Below are positions 34,520 to 44,442 of a stretch of 49,209 nt of DNA, piece after piece (position 1 is the stretch's first letter; each line of letters starts with the position of its first letter). The stretch covers positions 277-49,485 of the forward strand of contig JAPEVF010000328.1 in NCBI GenBank assembly GCA_029747585.1, written 5' to 3'. A model generated the notes under the pieces. The model searched no databases. It was not told where the DNA came from and saw nothing but the letters and a program-made list of their open reading frames with translations. The stretch is from Pleurotus djamor (taxonomy: Eukaryota; Basidiomycota; Agaricomycetes; Agaricales; Pleurotaceae). Both the position numbers and the translations under genes were made by a program.

Positions 34520-35980
34520 TTATCGACGGCCAGGAGGTCTCCATGCGCTTCCCCCACCTGTCCCTGCTTGCCCTTGCCCAATCCCGATGCCGAAGCTGCC
34601 AAAGGCACCAGAGCCAGCTCCTCCGGCGCCACCACCTTGGGACATGGAATGTCCGTGAGTAGGATGGTAAGGTGTCGATGGGTGGTCAGCGCTGGTTGGC
34701 GTCCCACCCTGGAAGTTCGAACGGAACGACGTCGAAGGTGGTGGTTGGATGGAAATAAACTTGTTGGGAAGAGGTCGATCTTCCGTGTTATACTGGAATT
34801 CCAGCCCAATACCATCGGCTTCGCTGACGTCCAGCAACTTGATGAGTCGTTTCCCGATCCCGTTCAACCGCTCGACATCATCCTTCCCCCTTGTCCACAC
34901 TTGGATTCGATCCACCTTGCTCCGCAGACTAACCACCGCGCCACAAATCTCATCACCCCCTTCCTCCAGCTCTTCCCCAATCAACGCCATGGCAAGCCAC
35001 TTCCAACAGCGATCCAGCAGGCCCGGGTTGCTCCTCATGGTGATCACCCATTTGCCGCCACCAGCGTTACTCGGATCCTCCCACATGGGTTTGATGCCAT
35101 GTTTGAAGAGGTGGTAGTTCGAGTTGGGTGTAAGCTGCGAAGGGGGTTTGAGCCAGTTGAAGTACCGGCAGAAGGACTCGACAGTGTCGAATTCACCGAT
35201 GATGGTGAGGTTGGCTTCGTAGGACGCGGGTTCAGCGGTGTGGGGGAAGGTGGAGTCGCCGATGGCCGAGGGGGGAGCAGAGGTGATACCACCGCCGCTG
35301 GCGTTGGTAGCGGCTGAGGCGGGAGTGAAGGGGAATTTGGCTTTGGTATCGTGGTAGATGGTCCTGCCGTGGTTTTAGAAGTGGGTCCAATTTGGTAGAG
35401 GAAAAAAGGCGTACCAGGTATATTGCAAAGGATGCTCGGGCGCTTTCATCTGTACTCCCGGAGTTTTTGGATCCTCAATCATCTCTGCCTCAGGTGGACG
35501 TGCTGATCCATCGATACTGAGACCTCGCTCCTTGACATTGGCCAACCTCGCGGTTATCGCATCCAAACTGGGGATGTTCTTGTATCCGACCCTAGTCTTC
35601 TTCTTCTCGACGACCGTACCGCTTCCTGTCACGCCATCAGCTGCAGCGGTGGTGGTGGTAGTTTCCTCATTGAGTTTCTCCAGGCCTTCCTTGGTAAGCG
35701 GATCCCCTGCCTGATCGGCTGGGATGGGCGTGTTGGATGTGGGCGGTGACGACGAGAGCGTCGAAGGAGAGCCTGAGCGAGTGGTAGGAGCGTTTACAGC
35801 GATAGAATCAGCGGTGGATGCCAATGATGTATTGGAGTGGGTACGTAAGGCAGAGGCGGCTAAGCGCGGACGATTTTGGGCGGGCACAGATTGGTTCGTG
35901 GATGCTGGAGTAGTCGATGGGTTCGTTGGATTGATGCGAGCCGCGAGCTGGTTGAGCGATGGGAGGCGGGTCGAGCTCAT
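34520..35980 (-). CDS. eIF4E-family cap-binding protein, class II (4EHP-like), about 469 aa
   Basis: Predicted mRNA 5'-cap-binding protein of the IF4E family. There are two exons: the first from 35980 (MSSTRLPSLNQLAARINPTN) to HPLQYTW, then an intron of about 50 nt (gtacgcc ... acggcag), then TIYHDTK onward. Residues 1-180 are a Ser/Thr/Pro-rich extension. The core reads HPLQYTWTIYHDTK, a 35-residue Ala/Ser/Pro insertion, SYEANLTIIGEFDTVESFCR, SNYHLFKHGIKPMWEDPSNA, GGKWVITMRSN, GDEICGAVVSLRSKVDRIQV and W. The cap-stacking Trp of GIxPMWED is present. The position of human eIF4E W56 is Tyr (ASYEANL), a class II hallmark as in 4EHP. The position of W73 is Cys (VESFC), which argues against ordinary eIF4G binding. 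The C-terminus is Gly-rich (GGGAGGAGSGAFGSFGIGIG) up to the stop at 34520. A role in translational repression rather than general initiation is inferred. Confidence 0.92.
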
Positions 35981-36315
35981 CGTGGCAGACGACGAGTACG
36001 GATGTGATGATGGTGGCCGTAGGGGAAGAAGGGGGGTAGAAAAGGACTTTCACACGGCTGTTGAGTGTTGGGAGTTTTATAGTCGAGCACTGTCAAGTCG
36101 AGCACAGCGTCGTCGAAGTTCAAACTTGAAACTGTTTCGGTGGATGGTCGTCGACAAGCTGAGAAAGATTACGTCACCTGATTGCTCTGATCGAACCGAA
36201 GATTGGGCGCTTGTTGATGGCTCTTCATTTCTAACCAAATCTTTCCCTTACACATCGTTTCTCTCCACGACATCCACGACGTGCTCAAATACAATTTGAA
36301 ACCCTTTGAAACGGG
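35981..36315. promoter_or_regulatory. divergent promoter between the eIF4E-like and karyopherin genes
   Basis: 335 bp separate the two start codons, so a shared bidirectional promoter is likely. It contains a direct repeat of agtcgagcac at 36081-36090 and 36096-36105 (15-bp spacing), a candidate site for a transcription factor. No clear TATA box is seen. Confidence 0.55.
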
Positions 36316-39300
36316 ATGGAAGCTGTAGTACCCGCAGAAATCACAGCAGAACTTACCCAGATTCTCTCAAATTTGGTTCTTGGAGATAATGAAATTCGCT
36401 CAAAGTAGGTCGTGTTTCTTCTTGGTTTCTTCGTCATCGTGTCCGACGACGACCTCGAATGACTCTCTTTATAGTGCAGAAAAGGCTGTCAACGAACGGC
36501 TTGCCCATACGCCTGAGCTGTACTTGCTGGCATTGGCCCAGTTTGCGATCACGGCGGACACGGAAGTGGTCAGTCTCCATCTTCCCATCGTTCCATTCCC
36601 CGTTGTTCTCATCATTACCGCCTTCTAGATGCGCTCTTTTTCTTTGGTTCTTCTTAGACGTCTGCTGTTCCGACCGAAACCAACTTTATCGACACCGACA
36701 TCCCCAATACACGCTCCAAGATTATGCTTATACGACCACCTACCTGCGCAGGCCCTAACCACGCTTGAGCGTCTGCTTCTTCATTCTCTCGCACACGAAC
36801 CCTCCCCTTCAGTGCGCCCCAAGTCCGTAGACACCGTTTGTGACTTGGCAAATCAAAGCATGGCCCGCGGACGACCGTGGCATGCTCTCCAAGCCCAAGT
36901 CTTCAGTATGTCCCAGCAGGACGGTTTCGGTCAGCACCAGGGAGGGGTGGGAGGAGGCTCAGGTGAAGCCATAGTGATGAACGGTGGCGTCCGCCCAGAA
37001 TTGCTGAGGGAAAGCGCGTTCAAGGTGTTTGAAGGATGTCCGAACTTGGTCATGGACCTCCAGACGGACGCAGTGATCGGTGTCTTCCAGAGTGGTCTCC
37101 AAGATCCCTACAGCGTCGAGGTACGTGTTCAGCTCATCATGCATCTCATACGCTCCGAGCTCATCGCGTTGTAGGTCCGTTTCTCCGCCCTGAGCGCCTC
37201 AGTCGCCTACCTTTCCTCCTGTGACATGCATCAACTCGCGCAATCCTTGGCACTCGTCCACCTGATGCTCGATACCCTCCCAGCCCTCTCATCAACACCC
37301 TCCTCCCCGTCTTCCTCCTCCTCCACATCCCACACGCACTCAAATACGTATTGGCTTTCAAAATTCCTTACCGCCTTAACACCCTTGGCTTCTTCTCACC
37401 CTTCACTCTTCGAACCGCACCTCCCAGCGCTCTTGAGGTTTCTACCAGCCTTGCTTATCCCTGCAGTCGACTGTGGTCCTACTCCGACCGTGGCGAAGCC
37501 GTTCCCTGTAGGGAATGATACTGGTGAGAATGGGAGGCAAGGGGCGTTTGTATTCCCCCCACCGTCTCCGGTTTCAGCAGGACCGAATAGCGAAGGCAAT
37601 GGCGTTGGCACGGTGAATGGGAATGGTGGGACGGGTGAGGATGAGGATGAAGAGCGCTCGATATTGAGACTTTCGACGTTGGAGTTCATGGTTTCTTTGT
37701 CGGAGGCCAAGCCGGGGATGGTAAGAAAGGTTGAAGGATGGGTGGGTGTGGTCGTCAAGGCGTGCTTGGAGGGGATGGGAGAGTTTGATGAGGCGGAATC
37801 AAGTAACGAGGGCTTGGAGGCGTGGTTGCATGAGGATGTAGGTGCTTTTCCATCTGCTTGGCTTGGTTCGTATAGAGTAACTAATGCCTATCTGATGTGT
37901 CTGTATAGCCGTCTACACCTACGGCGTCTAGTTCATCAACGTCAACAGATTCTGTCCCAACTTTGTACGAACAGTCGTTGGATAGACTGGCATGTGTGAC
38001 GGGTGGAAGAGCCGTCTTACCTCCAGCATTCGCTCAGATACCTAGTATGCTCGCAAGCTGGGATTGGCGGGTGCGCCATGCTGGTTTGATGGCGATTGCT
38101 AGCATAGCTGAGGGGACAGCAAAGGTGCGTCTCTTGTACACAATTTTCATCCTCCCCGTCATCTCCTTCTCTAACATGCTTACCCGCAATCTTTTCTTGT
38201 GTAGGTCATGGTGAACGAACTAGGCAAGGTCGTCGAGTACGTCTGCTTTTCTTCTCTGTTCGACTCCAGGTGCCCATGGTTTCCCGGTATGAATGTGTAG
38301 TCTTGTAACGCCGATGTTTGCGGATGCGCATCCGAGGGTTCGGTATGCTGCTTGTCAGTGCATGTACGTCTTCTCCTCCCCCTCTCCCCCCTTACTCTCC
38401 TAACTCATCCCCTCCTATCCCTCCTGACTTTGACTTGGCTGTGGTACTGACGATCGCTTCGCCTTTGCTCTCTAGTGGTCAGCTCTGCACAGATCTTGAG
38501 GTAAGTGCGACATTTGCTGTGGAGCTAAGACTATGGGGCTGAATCTGGTGTAGGAGGTCATACAGGATAAATATCATGAGAAACTATTCGCCGTCTTGAT
38601 ACCTGCGTTGGAAGATCCTGAACCACGGTGAGCTATATCCCTTTCTTTCCCCCTCCCCCTTTGCGTTTTAATTTACACTTCGTACTATACGATACTGATC
38701 GCCGGCTTATTTCCATGTAGCGTACACTCTCATGCTGCTGCGGCCCTAATAAACTTCTGCGAAGGCGTTGCACGGGATACGCTGGTCCCGTACCTCGACC
38801 CTATAGTCGAACGCCTGTTGAGGCTGTTGAACCCCCATGGTGATCCGGCGACTGTGAGGCGGTACGTCCAGGAGCAGGCGATCACGACGTTGGCCATGGT
38901 CGCGGATGCTAGTGAGCAAACGTTTGCCAAGGTACGCTTGTCCTTGTCTTGTCATGCGGTCATTTCGGTGCTCTATGTTGACGAATACCTCTTTCCTCGT
39001 TGTGGTCCCGTTTTTGTATGTCTTTTCAATTCATAGCATTATGGATCGATCATGCCCCTCTTGTTGAATATTCTGCAAAATGCGAATGGACCGGAATATG
39101 CGAAGTTGAGGTCGAAGGCTATGGAATGTGCGGGGTTGATTGGTATGTTCTTTCTTTCCCTCGACCACCACGCGTGACTGACTGACATTTCATAGCTATC
39201 GCCGTTGGTCGACAGATGTTCAGGCCTGATGCTACTTCTCTGGGAGAATCCCTTATCCGTATACAAAGTATGTTTCATATTCCTACCTCCATCCCTACCA

Positions 39301-40331
39301 CGCCTTCGTCATTGTCACTCAATGACCTTACTCACGTACGATTGCTGTAGATTCACCGTCTGATCCAAGCGACACTGAAGGGCATTATCTTATCGCCACT
39401 TGGGCGAAAGTATGTCAGGCGCTTGGGGAGGAGTTTGAGCCGTATCTACCAGTGGTTATGCCACCCCTTCTTGCCTCTGCCGGTGCGAAAGCGGATGTTT
39501 CTGTTTATGGTACGTCAGGTCTTCTTCCATTGACGTAGTTGCTTATGCGTTCCTTTTTCCTTGTGCGCAGACGATGAGGACCAACAAGAACGCGACGGGT
39601 GGGAAACTGTATCGATGAACGGACAGACACTGGGTATACGGACATCTGTCATCGACGAAAAGTGTCAGGCGTTTGAAACGCTGGTCATCTACTGTTCGAC
39701 GCTGAATGCCAAGTTCGCGCCGTACCTACCACAGTGTCTTGAGCTCACGCTGCCTGCGCTAAACTTTTACTTCCATGAAGGGGTGCGAGAAGCGGCTGCG
39801 CTGTGAGTCGCCTCTCCCTACATAGGCTGTTCCCCTTTGGCTGATGACGTTCCGTTTACTCGTAGACTGGTGCCGATGCTGCTCGCATGCGGAAAGCAAA
39901 GTAATACACTGACGAACCAAATGGTTTCCGCCTCCTTCCTCAAACTCATCACTTGCATCAGCGCCGAACACGACCCGTCCTTCCTTGCATCCCTCTACAA
40001 GTGCTTCACCGACTCCCTCATCGTCATTGGCGGCCCCACTGCCCTCTCGCCCGAGTTCCATGAAGGTGTCATCGAGGCGACCAAACGCCAACTTCATTCT
40101 TTCGCTGATAAACGACGGTCGAGGGCACAACAGATAGCTACGGGGATGGGGGATAGTCGGGAGGATATGGCGTTGATGGAAGAGATTGAAGAGTTTGCGT
40201 TGGAGGAGATGGTTAGGATGTTGGAGTGTTTTCAGACGGGGCATGTTTTGATTGTGGCTGTTTCGAGTGTAAGGGATTTGGGGGTCAGTTCGTGGGATGA
40301 CGAAGGGGAGGGTGAAGGAGAGGATGGTTAG
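36316..40331 (+). CDS. karyopherin beta, importin-5/Kap121 (Pse1) type
   Basis: Predicted nuclear import receptor made of HEAT repeats that carries cargo through nuclear pores under Ran control. The start at 36316 gives MEAVVPAEITAELTQILSNL, then NLVLGDNEIRSNAEKAVNER across the first intron, matching the importin-beta N-terminal domain, followed by MRSFSLVLLRRLLFRPK. Clear Kap121 blocks follow: PSMLASWDWRVRHAGLMAIA, HPRVRYAACQCIGQLCTDLE, LEDPEPRVHSHAAAALINFC, SEQTFAKHYGSIMPLLLNIL, ECAGLIAIAVGRQMF, DGWETVSMNGQTLGIRTSVI and PALNFYFHEGVREAAALLVP. More than ten introns are inferred. The protein has about 880-900 residues and stops at 40331 after VAVSSVRDLGVSSWDDEGEG, whereas Kap121/IPO5 has about 1,090; the last few HEAT repeats seem to be missing or beyond an unseen splice. 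It contains a low-complexity insertion (Ser-rich, then Gly/Asn-rich) around residues 260-370. Confidence 0.9.
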
Positions 40332-40776
40332 GATGGATTGGCTAGGTAGGGTATTGGGATAGGGGGCTGGAGGATTTTTTGCAAGCCNTTTTTTGATCGA
40401 GTTGATGAAGAATGCATCGAATATATGATGCTAAGTTGCTAATGTAATCTATTGAAGGCTTTAGACCGCGAATTGTAAAGTGACGCGAATTGGGTAGACC
40501 AAAGGCTTACGCACCATAAATATGGGGAAGTCTTAGCATATATCGAAATGCAGATTTAGTTAGAATCGACGGAGAAGGCAGGAGATTTGGCATCAGTTCT
40601 ATTTCAGTAGTCAGCTTCGATGGTTGGTGACGTTCAACCCGCACATCCAGGAAAAAGAAGTAAAACAACAAAAACTTCGCTTGCATACGAATCTTGTAGT
40701 CACTGGTGACTGGACTTTTGAAAGCCGTTCAACGTAACCCTCACGTTCAGCAAAACATCTCCGAAGCAGCACAATA
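40332..40776. other. 3' flank of the karyopherin gene
   Basis: No gene is seen. One N at 40388 precedes a T run. The interval from 40862 to 41202, past the tRNA, is also without a recognisable gene and should hold the HET gene promoter. Confidence 0.5.
40752..40755 (-). terminator. RNA polymerase III terminator of tRNA-Trp
   Basis: A TTTT run on the minus strand, 21 bases past the discriminator base of the tRNA gene, fits a minimal Pol III stop. Confidence 0.55.
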
Positions 40777-40861
40777 TGAACCCTGCCCGGATTGAACGGA
40801 CGACCTTGTGGAGGTTCCAAGCTAACTGGAATCACACGCGCTACCACTGCGCCAAGGGTTC
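40777..40861 (-). tRNA. trnW: tRNA-Trp (anticodon CCA) with a 13-nt intron
   Basis: Read on the minus strand, the acceptor stem GAACCCT/AGGGTTC pairs perfectly. The D arm is GCGC-AGTGGTA-GCGC. The anticodon stem-loop TGTGA-TTCCAG is interrupted after position 37 by a 13-nt intron (TTAGCTTGGAACC), then T-CCACA; the intron TGGAA can pair with TTCCA around the anticodon, as usual for eukaryotic pre-tRNA. The variable loop is AGGTC, the T arm GTCCG-TTCAATC-CGGGC and the discriminator A. The sequence closely follows other eukaryotic tRNA-Trp genes (GGCGCA..GGTAGCGCG..TGA.TCCAG). One anticodon-stem pair (31:39, A-C) is mismatched. The internal A and B boxes are the D and T arms. Confidence 0.93.
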
Positions 40862-41202
40862 GGATATTCGCCTCGCGCTGTTTGACTACTTGAGACCAAA
40901 TCGCCGCGAGTACCTCCTCTTCCCTCCTAGGCAGCACCCTGGACGAACACAATGGCTGGATTGGTGCTGGACCCGAACCACCAAAAACTTTGCCGCACTT
41001 CCTTCAACGCAAGATAAGCACTCTACGCCACCCATCTCAGCTGCCAGAATTGCGCAGCTACAGCCTGCCATCGTGATGATCAGTGTCTCTTCAGATGAAC
41101 GTCAAGAATCAGTGTTTTCTGGTAACGTTGGTTTCGGTGATATAACACTGTAGCCTGTCTGTTGTGTTGATAGTCCGCTGAGTTTCTCCCCCTAGCTTCC
41201 CG

Positions 41203-43169
41203 ATGTCATCGAGCCCATCCACATCCCCTCTCAAAGAACACGACCTAGACCCCGAGAAAAAACCTTCGAGCCTGGTGGAAGACACCCATCGACCTGAAGT
41301 CAAAGCTGAAGCCAGCCTTGAGGGATCCGATTCCGACCAAGGACTGAGTTTATCCGCCGCTGCGCGTCGAAAGGTCAGTCAAATGCCTTTAATTTGTGCC
41401 CCATGTCTTTTCCTGGAATGCGGATTCAAATCTTCGGTAGCGTTATGATGGTCTCTTCTGTCGTCATAATAATACCCATGAACCGTCCATCTCGGACGAA
41501 ATCCAACGGCTAAGCCTCGCACCTCCGATCGCAATAGCACCTGGTATCCCGACTTATAGTGAAGGGATCCCCACTGCACCAAAGCGCATTCGAGTACGTT
41601 ATCTCACCTCAAAGAGTCAGCTGTCTACTGAACATTTCAATGATCCTGCCCACGAGGACCTACGTGGAGCGCTACATACACGAGAAAGTCACGAAGCGTG
41701 TCCGTGAATGTCCAATCCGTCTATATGACACGATATGGGGGTGTTTTGTTTCTCGGGTTACTATGATTGAATATCTGAAGAGTAAGATCCAGGTCCTCGC
41801 GGATGCTAGACACGGAGCATCGCGTTCGACCCTTGAGCCGATGGAAAATGTCACCATACAGTCGGAAGCGATGCAGTTCAGCAAGTACGCTATCCTATCG
41901 CATACTTGGAGGACACACGAAGTGAGCTACGAAGGAGGTTTGCTTACTCAGGCTCACCTCCAGGACCCAAAATTCCAAGGCCTATGCGACGTCGCGAGGG
42001 AGTACGATTGCCGCTATGTCTGGATAGACACGGTATGCATCAACAAGTCGAGTAGTAGCGAGCTCGAAGAATCTATCCAATCGATGTATACGTGGTACAA
42101 GAACGCTCATGTCTGCTTTGTTTATCTGTCCACGCCATCTGGGGAAGATTGGCACGTAGATCCCTGGTTTATTCGTGGCTGGACCCTCCAGGAACTACTC
42201 GCCCCCCTCCGCATGGTTTTCTATACCGCTGGATGGGAGAGGTTATTTGGTACCTCTCATCGGTTTGACGTGGTACGAACGCAGCGACCCCAACTTGATC
42301 CCTTTTGTTACTGGGATGAAGTGCCTATTATCTTTAACGAGGAGGAGAAAAATACCGATCCCACTACTTCGCAAGAGATTGCTCGTACTGCTGGTGCGTG
42401 CTTCCGTATCAGTCGATGTCCTCAATCATCTAACAGGACTCTTCCTTCGGTATGCGCAGATATCTCAGCTCAAGATATGGAGACGTATGTCCCTTCACCG
42501 TCGCATGCTACCACGCTGTTCAAATACATGGGTGAACGTCAAACCACAGCTCCTGAAGACATGGCCTACTGCCTTCTCGGACTACTCAATATCTCACTCC
42601 CTATTGTTTACGGGGAAGGCGAAGCTCGTGCTCTCCATCGCCTTCAAGTAGCATGTGCCGATGCCTCTGGAGATCGTGGTATGTTTCTCTGGGATCCTGT
42701 CGTCAATCGCCAATCGCCGTTCAACACAATGTTTCCCCACAATCCATGTATTGTTGAACGCTCATCCATTGCGATAACTCCAGACGCACTATGGGGATCG
42801 TTCGCCGATACGAACGCCAGTGTCTTGGATCCTTCGTTCTCCTTCACAAACTGTGGACTTCGAATTGCAGTCACGCTCCATGATATCTTATTGACACGGA
42901 CTGCTATCCGGCTCAAGGAGCTTGACGACAAAGCCATCACCTTCCGAAGTAACCAGTACGGTGGTCTCAGTTACTCGGACCAATGCAAGCTTGCTGTTAT
43001 GGGAACTTCGGACGATCATATCGCTACCCCCTTTACCATCATACTTCAGAAGGTCGGACATGGCAGGATACCAAGGTATCGTCGCCTCCCTATCCACGTA
43101 GACATTGATACGCTACCTCCGCTGTCTATCCTAGTCTCTCATCCACCCGAGATGGTGCTTATAGTATAG
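41203..43169 (+). CDS. HET-domain (heterokaryon incompatibility) protein
   Basis: Predicted HET-domain protein (Pfam HET, TIR-related fold); in fungi such proteins act in nonself recognition and cell death, while most basidiomycete copies are uncharacterised. The long 3' exon gives ECPIRLYDTIWGC, then the three HET blocks: YAILSHTWRTHEVSYEGG; GLCDVAREYDCRYVWIDTVC with INKSSSSELEESIQSMYTWY; and WFIRGWTLQELLAPLRMVFY. The usual downstream region TTAPEDMAYCLLGLLNISLP-IVYGEGEARAL is present. The stop is at 43167-43169. The 5' structure is uncertain. 41203 starts MSSSPSTSPLKEHDLDPEKK, with a donor at 41374, a probable middle exon (after cggtag) ending PTAPKRIR, and an acceptor near 41695 (cacgaag) leading into RVRECPIRLYDT. 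Without those exons the frame could start at 41559. No NACHT, ankyrin or WD repeats follow. Confidence 0.85.
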
Positions 43170-44106
43170 TACAGAGTCCGTATCTCCTTCCAGGTCGATT
43201 TCGCGCCTATGCCCCCATACTGCATACCCCTTACTGCATACCCTATACCCCTTGATCAATCATCACGTGATCTCCTGTTGTTTGTCGAATGCCGATACGG
43301 CGATACCAGCTTTTCTCTTCTCTTCCTCTTTTCCCCATCGACCATATTTTTCTCTTCAGCATCACGCATCGCCTGCTTCAATATATGTCTTTACGCATAT
43401 TTCGAGCCTTTGAGCTTGAAACCTGAGCGCTGAGCCTGGATCCAGTCAACTCACCTGGAAGTTCAACCTGGCACCTTCAGCTTCAGTCCGCGTTCTTGAC
43501 CCTTGAACCCGGTGGATCATAACGGTGCGCTACTGTGACTTACCTGAAAGACGTAGTCAGGTCTCAGAATGGACTTTACTGACAGTGCTCCCAGATATAT
43601 CAAACCATCGCCGCTTTCGCTGTATTCGTCCCAAGTTCAGGCTGGGATTCCCGCGTAGCAAGCCTGGCCGCTTTGCTCTTATACCTCAGGCTTGTGAGTA
43701 AACTGAACCTTCGTCTTACTTGAGTGATGTTTAACCGAATCCCGCGCAGCTCTTGAAACTTGGCTTTTCTATTGGCTTGGTCAACGTCCCCGGACAGCTG
43801 CTTGCTCGTTGCATGTTTAAGCAAATCTTCGGCTTTCACCCATGGCCATCGAATCTAATGGCTCAGACGGAAGGGAAGGCCGGGTAGAACTAAGATTTCT
43901 TCAAGAGGGACCGCAGAATCCAGATACGAACGCTGATCCTGAAACCTAGGCTGTTCAAGGTGCCGATGAAGAGGAATTCAAGGGGTTACGAATCGTTGTC
44001 GGCTACGATGAAGGATATGGTCGGGAACAAATACGACGCGCGTCCAGGATGTCGAGGAAGGAATCAGACGGACTCAGCCACCTTTGTAGCACGACGTTCG
44101 TCGCCT

Positions 44107-44132
44107 ACAGGTTCCACCTCCACCTCCACCTC
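44107..44132. repeat. short (CCACCT)n microsatellite
   Basis: The unit ccacct is repeated about four times (with small changes at the ends) in a region without a firm gene. Confidence 0.6.
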
Positions 44133-44429
44133 CCCATCCTCTGCTACTACTTCTCGCCCCGTCACTACCGCTACTGGTAGCACTCCCGCTGGTATTCTAC
44201 CGACACCTCCCATCATAGTCATGCTACTGAAATACCTTGGCTAATCCGTTGAGAACTCGAATACGGAACCCGAATATCCAAGCCATTTCCAACCCTCAGC
44301 TCGACCTTATCCTATATCTCGTCATTGCGCATCACCTGCGCCTTCTTCGCCGTCGACGATCTCAGCGCTTCAGCTCTGAATGTCCGCCTTGCTTTTGTAG
44401 GAGGAAGATGCACAGAATATCGACCATAA

Positions 44430-44442
44430 GGGGGGGGGGGGG
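44430..44442. repeat. poly-G run, 13 bases
   Basis: Thirteen consecutive G on the plus strand; its length is a likely place for sequencing error. Confidence 0.9.
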
